Below, one piece after another: positions 1 through 4,772 of a stretch of 13,697 nt of DNA. The stretch is from an uncultured Anaerotruncus sp. (GTDB taxonomy: Bacteria > Bacillota > Clostridia > Oscillospirales > Ruminococcaceae). The stretch lies in contig CAJUJI010000071.1 of the NCBI GenBank assembly GCA_910586875.1, forward strand, positions 1-13,697, given 5' to 3'. Every line of letters starts with the position of its first letter. Within the stretch, counting starts at the first letter, position 1. Below the pieces are notes generated by a model. It did not search any database. It was not told the DNA's origin and was given only the letters and a program-made list of their open reading frames with translations. Made by a program: the position numbers and the translations under genes.

Positions 1-45
1 AGGTAAGATAACACCCTCTGCAAAAAAGGTATCGTTATCTTACCT
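1..45. repeat. 12-bp perfect inverted repeat at second break of the recombinase gene
   Basis: AGGTAAGATAAC at 1-12 is repeated exactly in inverted orientation at 34-45, with a 21-nt middle. It lies immediately beyond the point (about 48-50) where the interrupted recombinase stops resembling its family. It may be the end of another inserted sequence or a hairpin. The window edge prevents deciding. Confidence 0.6.
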
Positions 46-137
46 CAACAAAGTTCATACCGGAGTATCCGTCGTCGATATAGACATCGACCTCATTCCA
101 GCCGCGCTGCCTGACATAGTTTTGAAGCAGCAGCTTC
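35..137 (-). pseudogene. Internal piece of the interrupted serine recombinase
   Basis: From base 137 leftward the minus strand encodes K-L-L-L-Q-N-Y-V-R-Q-R-G-W, followed by a stretch ending Y-I-D-D-G-Y-S-G-M-N-F. This is the middle of a resolvase N-terminal domain, and corresponds to residues 34-62 of the element's own recombinase. It continues the right-edge piece in frame. After G-M-N-F (about base 50) the family would normally have D-R-P or E-R-P, but here the frame reads V-E-V-R and stops (TAA, 37-35). The gene is therefore broken a second time, independently of the 13.5 kb insertion. The codons between 140 and 250 that happen to stay open upstream belong to the element and are not part of this gene. 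Confidence 0.8.
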
Positions 138-150
138 TGAGAGTTACTAT
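122..150 (+). promoter_or_regulatory. Left-end promoter: TTGAAG from host plus TACTAT from element
   Basis: The element supplies a -10-like TACTAT at 145-150. In the integrated state the flanking target gene supplies TTGAAG at 122-127, giving a 17-bp spacer and a modest promoter reading toward tnpV. In the circular form this -35 is replaced by the perfect TTGACA of the right end, also with a 17-bp spacer (10 bases, the TG core, 5 bases). Both hexamers and both spacings are seen directly. Activity is inference, supported by the junction promoter known for Tn4451 circles. Confidence 0.55.
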
Positions 151-169
151 GTAGAGGGTGGTTTCTGCC
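138..169 (+). other. attL: left element end with TG core
   Basis: The plus strand reads host sequence up to TG (138-139), then element sequence AGAGTTACTATGTAGAGGG onward. The TG is the dinucleotide shared with the right end, as expected for the 2-bp crossover overlap of a serine recombinase. The 30 bases inside the core match the inverted right end at 17 of 30 positions, with the best conserved parts AGA next to the core, T-x-TGT, AGG and TTTC further in. This two-fold symmetry is what a recombinase dimer site should show. The exact outer limit is not defined by the sequence. Confidence 0.75.
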
Positions 170-297
170 ACAAAATACATATGACTGCGGCTCATTTGTG
201 GTGAATAGGACTTGCGGTCGTAGGAAAGGAGATACAGACCCGTATCGCATTATCGGTAGCCGCTACTGAAAACATCTGAAATGACGGAGGAAACACT
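170..297 (+). other. Short non-coding stretch upstream of tnpV
   Basis: No credible gene is seen here. An AAAGGAG-like sequence near 221-227 is not followed by a start codon at a usable distance. A short open stretch just upstream of tnpV ends with a stop near 268 and may be the remnant of an earlier gene. The tnpV ribosome binding site GGAGG is at 286-290. Confidence 0.4.
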
Positions 298-684
298 ATG
301 GACGAATTAAAATCGAGTATCCATGACGAAACAAACGGCCTTGATTACATCCTTGCTGGAGACTACTACATCCCGGCTATCGGACTGCCGGAGGATGATG
401 ACCGCCCCATCGGGAAGTGGGGACGGATGCACCGGGCGTATCTGGAGGAAACAAACCCGCTTCTGCTGAACCATTTGATTTTGACGGGCAGACTGCACAC
501 CTACCTTGCCGATTTGGACGAGCAGGCGCAGGATCGCTATCGGCTCATCGTCAGGCAGATGGCCGCCGCCGAGGGCGTGACCGAGGACTTGAAACGTCGG
601 TCACAGTTGGAATGGGTTAGGGTCATGAACAGCATTGTAAACTGCGCTGAGGAAGTCATCAAGCGAGAACTGATCTATACATGA
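298..684 (+). CDS. tnpV: TnpV family transposon-encoded protein
   Basis: The 128-residue product matches the TnpV family of clostridial transposons. It has the characteristic central G-K-W-G-R-M (about residues 39-44) followed by a Y-L segment, then a helical stretch with A-E-G-V-T-E (about 91-96) and the C-terminal E-W-V-R-x-M-N-S-I block (about 104-113) before A-E-E-V-I. The role of TnpV is not established. It accompanies the tnpX-type recombinase in Tn4451-like elements and is small, soluble and charged, with no membrane segment. The start is fixed by GGAGG seven bases upstream. The gene is first inside the left end of the element and is followed by a strong terminator, so it forms its own transcription unit, probably read from the promoter at the element end. 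The family call is by recognition; no function is claimed. Confidence 0.85.
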   Translation: MDELKSSIHDETNGLDYILAGDYYIPAIGLPEDDDRPIGKWGRMHRAYLEETNPLLLNHLILTGRLHTYLADLDEQAQDRYRLIVRQMAAAEGVTEDLKRRSQLEWVRVMNSIVNCAEEVIKRELIYT

Positions 685-723
685 CCGGCATCCCGACGAT
701 TGCGCCGACAAGAACCTGTAAAA

Positions 724-770
724 GCTCCCGAAAGCCCCCTATACGGCGGGTCTTTCGGGAGCCTTGTTTT
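724..770 (+). terminator. Intrinsic terminator after tnpV
   Basis: GCTCCCGAAAG (724-734) pairs perfectly with CTTTCGGGAGC (752-762), and the stem can be extended inward by CCC/GGG. TTGTTTT follows. It ends the tnpV transcript and insulates the recombinase promoter downstream. Confidence 0.85.
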
Positions 771-835
771 CTGTGTATTTGCGCCATCACTGGCTGTCAG
801 ATTTGCGGTCCTTTCAAAAATTTTCGAGTCAGGGC

Positions 836-864
836 TTGACAGGAACGGATGTTTTTGTTATAAT
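836..864 (+). promoter_or_regulatory. Consensus sigma-70 promoter of the tnpW-recombinase operon
   Basis: TTGACA at 836-841 and TATAAT at 859-864 both match consensus perfectly with an ideal 17-bp spacer. Transcription should begin near 871, leaving an untranslated leader of about 340 nt before tnpW. A promoter this good is unusual for a recombinase and implies control further downstream, in the leader. Confidence 0.85.
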
Positions 865-913
865 GGAGTTCATAATTGGACTGGTATATCATATAAACAT
901 ATTTGGACCCATT

Positions 914-973
914 AGCAGATACATAACCGACTGCGGAGAAAATCCGTAGGCGGTTTTTTGTATCTGCTTTTTT
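914..973 (+). promoter_or_regulatory. Nested-hairpin leader, likely transcription attenuator
   Basis: Two structures overlap here. The inner one pairs ACCG-x-CT-x-CGGA (926-937) with TCCG-x-AG-x-CGGT (943-954) and is followed by six T residues (954-959), which is a complete intrinsic terminator. The outer one pairs AGCAGATACA (914-923) perfectly with TGTATCTGCT (959-968) and runs into a second T-rich tract. This sits about 45-100 nt into the transcript from the strong promoter, so most transcripts could stop before tnpW. What would relieve termination is not visible, and no clear leader peptide is seen in front of it. Confidence 0.7.
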
Positions 974-1213
974 CTTTCTCATACATAACCAAAAATCCAG
1001 AAGCAGAAAGGTGGTGTAAACGACAACTGAATGACCGTCCGAGCAGCTATCACGCCGGCGAAGTATGCCATGACCAGAAGCGAGCGTACCGAGGGTGAGA
1101 CACAACGGCACAGCACCAGCAAAGGGATATGCCTGTCAGGAACTGCTTCGGAGAAACGGCTTCCCATATCGGAAATTTTGTTTGTGAATTTCAATGATAT
1201 GAGAAAGGACACC
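974..1213 (+). other. Long leader between attenuator and tnpW, coding status unclear
   Basis: The frame of tnpW stays open back to an ATG at 1031, which would add 61 residues to the protein. A GAAAGGTGGTG sequence at 1006-1016 is 14 bases from that ATG, too far for a good ribosome binding site. The extension is basic and polar and does not look like part of the TnpW family. It is more likely an untranslated leader or an upstream reading frame than an N-terminal extension. Confidence 0.4.
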
Positions 1214-1432
1214 ATGAGGAAAAACAACGAAAATCAGAACTGCCAGTATATGACCCGGCGTATCGGCTCCACCACCTACAAGGTGAAGGTCGTCTTTTCC
1301 GACAACGGCGGCGAGACGATGGAAGAAAAAATTTTGCGGATGATCCGAAATGAGGGGCTGCAAAACGGTGAGGAACGTGGTATGATGGATGCACCACAAA
1401 TGAGCCGTCAGTCTGAAAGGAGCGCGTCATGA
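1214..1432 (+). CDS. tnpW: TnpW family transposon-encoded protein
   Basis: The 72-residue product carries the TnpW signature: M-T-R-R-I-G-S-T-T-Y-K-V-x-V-x-F-S (roughly residues 12-28), then E-T-M-E-E-K-I-L-R-M-I-R-N-E. TnpW proteins are found next to tnpX-type recombinases in clostridial mobile elements; their role is not known. The start at 1214 is preferred because AAAGGA lies four bases upstream. The in-frame ATG codons at 1031 and 1199 have no well placed ribosome binding site. Its stop overlaps the start of the recombinase gene in ATGA (1429-1432), so translation of the two is probably coupled. The C-terminal tail after about residue 45 is polar and not conserved in my recollection of the family. 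Confidence 0.8.
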   Translation: MRKNNENQNCQYMTRRIGSTTYKVKVVFSDNGGETMEEKILRMIRNEGLQNGEERGMMDAPQMSRQSERSAS

Positions 1433-3441
1433 GCGCAAGACAGACTGAGGAAAAGATCACGGCTTTATACGAGAGGCTCTCTCGTGACGATGAATCCGCT
1501 GGGGACAGTAATTCAATCGTGAATCAGAAAAAGTACCTGGAGGGCTACGCTGCCCAGCATAGTTTTTCCAATATCGTCCATTACACTGATGACGGATGGT
1601 CGGGCGGGAATTTCGACAGGCCGGCATGGAAACGGCTGGTGGCCGACATTGAGGCCGGAAAAGTGGCTCTGGTGCTGACGAAGGACATGAGCAGAATCGG
1701 CAGAGACTATCTGCAAACCGGTTTCTATACGGAGGTTCTCTTTCGCAAATTCGGGGTGCGCTTCATCGCCATCGGCAACAGCATCGACAGCGATGACCCC
1801 AGTTCCAGCGAGTTTGCGCCGTTTGTCAACATCATGAGCGAATGGTATCTGAGGGACCTGAGCCGTAAGCAGCGAACTGCCATCCGGGTCAAGGGTGAGT
1901 CGGGCAAGCCTACTACCAACTGCGCCATTTATGGCTATCGAAAAGACCCAGATAACAAGTACCACTGGCTGATTGACGAGGAAGCCGCCGCTGTTGTCCG
2001 GCGCATCTTCCAGCTTACCATCGAGGGCCACGGCCCCTATGAAATTGCCACGATGCTCTGCGAGGAGAAAATCGAGACGCCTGCCGCCTATTTCGCCAGA
2101 CAGGGCCGGGGCGTCTGGAAAAGCAGGGAGGACATCCCCCGGCCTTATAGCTGGAACGGCTTCGCGGTGGGGCAGATTCTCTCCAAGCCGGAGTATATGG
2201 GGCATACGGTCAACTTCCGCTCTCACAAGGAATCCTACAAGGACAAGCGGGCTGTTGTCCACTCGCCGGAGGACTGGCTGATTTTTGAGAACACCCACGA
2301 GGCCATCGTGGATAAGGAGACTTGGGAACTTGCCCAGAAGCTGAGAAAGACACCCCGCCGCCACGACACCATTGGCGAGGCCAATCCCCTGACCGGGCTT
2401 CTCTACTGCGCCGACTGTGGCGCAAAGCTGTATAACCATCGGTCGAGAGGAAACGCTGCCAAGCCCTACCCGTCGGACTGGTTCGACTGCTCCACCTACA
2501 CGCTGGCCCGGCAATCTCACGACAGTGCTTGCAGTAATCACCACATCTCCACCAAGGCTCTGCGGACACTGATTCTGGAGACCATCCGTTACGCCAGTGC
2601 CTACGCCATTTCCAACGAGGCCGAGTTTATCCAGAAGGTATGGGCGGCGTCCGAAGTCCGGCAGGCGCAGGCGGCAAAGGAACTGAAACGCAAGCTGAAC
2701 AAGGACAAGCGGCGGTGTGAGGAACTGGACACCATCATCAAGAAGCTGTACGAATCCTATGCGGTTGGGCGCATCGGCGAGGAACGCTTTGATACTTTGC
2801 TTGCCGGGTATGAACAGGAACAGACTGCGCTCCGGCAGTCCGTCATGGAGGCGGAATCGGCGTTGGACAGCTTCGAGCAGGACACCGCCAATGTGGAACG
2901 GTTCCTCGCCCTGGCGAAGAAGTACACGGATTTTTCGGAACTGACCACTCCTATGATTAACGAATTTATTGATAAAATCATCGTCCATGCCCCGGAAAAG
3001 ATTGACGGTGACCGGACGCAGCAGGTGGACATCTATCTGAAATTCATCGGGCGGTTTGAACTCCCGGCCCCGGAACTGACGCCGGAGGAAGAAAAGCGGC
3101 AGGCTTCCCTGCACAGGCATCGTGTTAAGAGCCGTGAACGCTACCAGAAAATCAAGGCCGGCGAACACACTGTCGGTCAGCCGTTCAAGCTGATCTGCAA
3201 ATGCTGTGGGGAAGAATTTGAATCCGGGCGGTCGAATACTCTGTTCTGCGGCCCGAACTGCCGGGCGAAATTCTACCGGCAGGAAGCAGCGGCGAGTCGA
3301 AGCCGTGAATGTGTCTGCGGAAACTGCGGGAAAGTGTTCACCACGACCAGAAGCGATGTGAAATACTGCTGTGAGGCTTGCCAGAGGAAAGCGCACAGCA
3401 AAATGCGGTATCGGCAGAAGCAGGAAGCAGAAACCGTATAA
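1429..3441 (+). CDS. Large serine recombinase (TnpX-type) with two extra C-terminal zinc knuckles
   Basis: This is the likely integrase/excisionase of the element. The resolvase domain covers about residues 10-160, with the catalytic serine at Ser18 in Y-E-R-L-S and the active-site arginines Arg16 and Arg89/Arg92 in S-R-I-G-R. The recombinase domain follows (about 165-300). The zinc ribbon has Cys327, Cys330, Cys354 and Cys368, and a long coiled coil (about 400-475) joins subunits at synapsis. Beyond residue 585 comes a less usual tail with two CxxC...CxxxC knuckles: Cys590/593/607/611 and Cys630/633/647/651. AAAGGAG at 1416-1422 fixes the start. The gene overlaps tnpW by 4 bp and sits at the left end of the element, where integrases commonly lie. 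At 670 residues it is a little shorter than TnpX (about 707). It is intact and should be active; family assignment is firm, while the exact target is inferred from the ends. Confidence 0.93.
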   Translation: MSARQTEEKITALYERLSRDDESAGDSNSIVNQKKYLEGYAAQHSFSNIVHYTDDGWSGGNFDRPAWKRLVADIEAGKVALVLTKDMSRIGRDYLQTGFYTEVLFRKFGVRFIAIGNSIDSDDPSSSEFAPFVNIMSEWYLRDLSRKQRTAIRVKGESGKPTTNCAIYGYRKDPDNKYHWLIDEEAAAVVRRIFQLTIEGHGPYEIATMLCEEKIETPAAYFARQGRGVWKSREDIPRPYSWNGFAVGQILSKPEYMGHTVNFRSHKESYKDKRAVVHSPEDWLIFENTHEAIVDKETWELAQKLRKTPRRHDTIGEANPLTGLLYCADCGAKLYNHRSRGNAAKPYPSDWFDCSTYTLARQSHDSACSNHHISTKALRTLILETIRYASAYAISNEAEFIQKVWAASEVRQAQAAKELKRKLNKDKRRCEELDTIIKKLYESYAVGRIGEERFDTLLAGYEQEQTALRQSVMEAESALDSFEQDTANVERFLALAKKYTDFSELTTPMINEFIDKIIVHAPEKIDGDRTQQVDIYLKFIGRFELPAPELTPEEEKRQASLHRHRVKSRERYQKIKAGEHTVGQPFKLICKCCGEEFESGRSNTLFCGPNCRAKFYRQEAAASRSRECVCGNCGKVFTTTRSDVKYCCEACQRKAHSKMRYRQKQEAETV

Positions 3442-3505
3442 AAACGGAATGGGCGGGTCAGGTATACTTGGCCCGCCTTGACCTATGGAAAGAAGGGAAT
3501 ATTCC

Positions 3506-3880
3506 ATGTGGAACTGTGATTGGGAATATGAAAATCAGGAAACGCTGAAACAATGGTATGAAGAAAAGCTCGCCGGGATAAGACCGTACTCGGCTGTGCG
3601 GAAAATCATCTGCAAGGGCTGTGGTCGAGTCTTCTACACGCAGATCAGCACCAAGAAATATTGCTATTACCATTTGTGCGGGAACCGTGGATACCAGAAA
3701 GATTTGAAGCAGCGGCGGCTGGAAAAACGACAAAATCGGATTTGCAAAGGCTGTGGAAAAACCTTCACCCCCAAACGGTCGGATGCGGTCTACTGCTCCA
3801 ATGCCTGCCGCCAGCGGGCGTATCGCCAGAGCGTTACGGATAAGGTGAGTGGTCAAATTGACCCCTTACCTCAATCGTAA
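3506..3880 (+). CDS. Small protein with two zinc knuckles like those of the recombinase tail
   Basis: The 124-residue product has no named family that I recognise. It holds two CxxC...C motifs: I-C-K-G-C-G-R-V-F with a C-x4-C partner in the middle, and I-C-K-G-C-G-K-T-F followed by Y-C-S-N-A-C-R-Q-R-A-Y at the end. The second closely resembles the last knuckle of the recombinase just upstream (G-N-C-G-K-V-F-T-T-T-R-S-D against K-G-C-G-K-T-F-T-P-K-R-S-D). The gene starts 64 nt after the recombinase stop with no terminator between, so both are probably on one mRNA. The start at 3506 is chosen because AAGGGA lies seven bases upstream; an ATG at 3485 has no such site. A partner role in recombination, for example a directionality or DNA-binding factor, is inference only. 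Confidence 0.7.
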   Translation: MWNCDWEYENQETLKQWYEEKLAGIRPYSAVRKIICKGCGRVFYTQISTKKYCYYHLCGNRGYQKDLKQRRLEKRQNRICKGCGKTFTPKRSDAVYCSNACRQRAYRQSVTDKVSGQIDPLPQS

Positions 3881-4010
3881 CGAATTTACGCATGGTGTTA
3901 CGAATAATCAAGTGGTCAAAAGTACCACTTGATTATCTGTAACGGTTAGAATGAAATGCGTTACGGCTGTTGGTGGTGTCAAAATATGTCACCACCACTA
4001 ACCGTAACAG
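3848..4010. repeat. Cluster of inverted and direct repeats behind the recombinase operon
   Basis: This short stretch holds many perfect repeats. GGTCAA-A-TTGACC is a palindrome at 3851-3863. AGTGGTCAAA occurs at 3848-3857 and 3911-3920. TCGTAAC (3875-3881) pairs with GTTACGA (3897-3903). ATAATCAAGTGGT (3904-3916) pairs with its complement at 3924-3936. CTGTAACGGTTAG (3937-3949) pairs with its complement at 3998-4010, enclosing TGGTGGTG/CACCACCA (3971-3978/3990-3997). None of these stems is followed by a T-run. The stretch could be a binding region for an element-encoded protein or an mRNA structure. No gene is seen in it apart from the end of the zinc-knuckle gene. Confidence 0.7.
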
Positions 4011-4025
4011 AAACACGGAATATGT

Positions 4026-4066
4026 GCCGGACATGGGAATCTGCCTCCTGTGTCCGGCCATTTTTT
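4026..4066 (+). terminator. Intrinsic terminator of the recombinase operon
   Basis: GCCGGACA (4026-4033) pairs perfectly with TGTCCGGC (4051-4058), and CATTTTTT follows. It lies between the zinc-knuckle gene and mobC, so mobC must be read from elsewhere or by read-through. I see no convincing promoter for mobC between here and 4143. Confidence 0.8.
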
Positions 4067-4143
4067 GAAAATCTGATTTGTGGCACAATGTCGGAAATCA
4101 AAAACGGCTTGATTTTATTTGCGAGGGGAGGAGCCAAAAAGCA

Positions 4144-4476
4144 ATGAGCAACCGAACCGAAGAACTGAAAATCCGCATCTCGCCGGAGGGCAAGGAGCGG
4201 ATAAAACTCAAAATGGAGGACGCCGGAATTCTGACTATGAGCGCCTATGTCCGCAAGATGGCGCTGGACGGAATCTGTATCCGGCTGGACCTGAAGGATG
4301 TGCGCCAGCTTACTGTCATGCTCCGGTGATGCTCCGATAATCTGAACCAGTACGCTAAACGGGCGAACGAAACCGGGAGCATCTATGCGGCGGACATTGA
4401 AGATTTACAGAACCGCCTGGACGAGATTTGGGAATTGTCCAGACAGTTGCTTGCGAGCCTTGCCGCAATCCGGTAG
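4144..4476 (+). pseudogene. mobC: MobC relaxosome protein gene with an in-frame nonsense codon
   Basis: MobC proteins bind the transfer origin and help the relaxase nick it. The first 61 codons give the typical N-terminus: E-E-L-K-I-R-I-S-P-E, then M-S-A-Y-V-R-K-M-A-L-D-G, a ribbon-helix-helix-like part, ending V-M-L-R. The next codon is TGA (4327-4329). The same frame then continues C-S-D-N-L-N-Q-Y-A-K-R-A-N-E and ends with the normal C-terminal W-E-L-S-R-Q-L-L-A-S-L-A-A-I-R before TAG at 4474-4476. The family usually has R-C-S at this point, so a CGA codon mutated to TGA explains it. A GGGGAGGAG ribosome binding site at 4125-4133 precedes the ATG. A 61-residue N-terminal fragment may still be made, and could keep the DNA-binding part. 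No relaxase gene follows, unlike in intact relatives. Confidence 0.85.
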
Positions 4477-4772
4477 CGGCAAGAGGTACAGACCAGCCCC
4501 GTTTTTCTTTTTCCAGCAAGGCCGTGTCTGACGCTTCTCCGGCTCTCCAAGGGGCGAAAGCCCCGCCTGTTCCTGCGTAGCAGGAACAACAGCGTTCGTG
4601 AAACGAACGCGCAGCCAGCCCCGGCAACGGGGCTGTTCACAGGGTTTGGGGTACGGCCCCAACAAGCAGAAACTGCGGTTTCCGGCAACGCCGGGAACCG
4701 CAGTTTCGAGCCTTTGTGGGAACAAAGGCACTGCTTGCCAAGTAGCGCACACCCGCCTATATGAACTTTGGA
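4477..4772. other. Palindrome-packed non-coding block, candidate transfer origin (oriT)
   Basis: Between mobC and the end of hsdR there is no credible gene, but at least seven hairpins lie in about 180 bp: GGGGC-GAAA-GCCCC (4551-4564); TGTTCCTGC/GCAGGAACA (4568-4588); GCGTTCGT/ACGAACGC (4592-4610); AGCCCCG-GCAA-CGGGGCT (4617-4634); TTGGGG/CCCCAA (4646-4662); an 18-bp arm GAAACTGCGGTTTCCGGC with one T-G mismatch against its partner (4669-4707); and GCCTTTGT/ACAAAGGC (4710-4729). Two have GNRA-type loops. Stacked palindromes next to mobC are typical of an oriT. An alternative is a structured RNA or recombination hot spot. No relaxase gene remains nearby, so the site would depend on a relaxase from elsewhere. 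It also lies at the joint between mobilization module and restriction cargo. Confidence 0.6.

Noticed and set aside
140..250. N-terminal part of a 71-residue minus-strand frame continuous with the recombinase fragment
   Set aside because: Upstream of base 138 the frame is element DNA that happens to stay open. The true preceding codons are at the right edge of the window.
3452..3477. GGCGGG/CCCGCC hairpin after the recombinase gene as a terminator
   Set aside because: The stem is only 6 bp and no T-run follows, so read-through to the zinc-knuckle gene is expected.
1513..3507. A 664-codon open frame on the minus strand opposite the recombinase gene
   Set aside because: It is the mirror frame of a GC-rich real gene. 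The plus-strand product has all catalytic and zinc-binding residues of a large serine recombinase, whereas the minus product has no recognisable motif and no ribosome binding site.
4761..4770. ATGAACTTTG here matches, in inverted orientation, bases 59-50 at the break of the target recombinase
   Set aside because: Ten bases shared in opposite orientation without longer similarity is weak, and no insertion mechanism explains the arrangement. It is probably coincidence.
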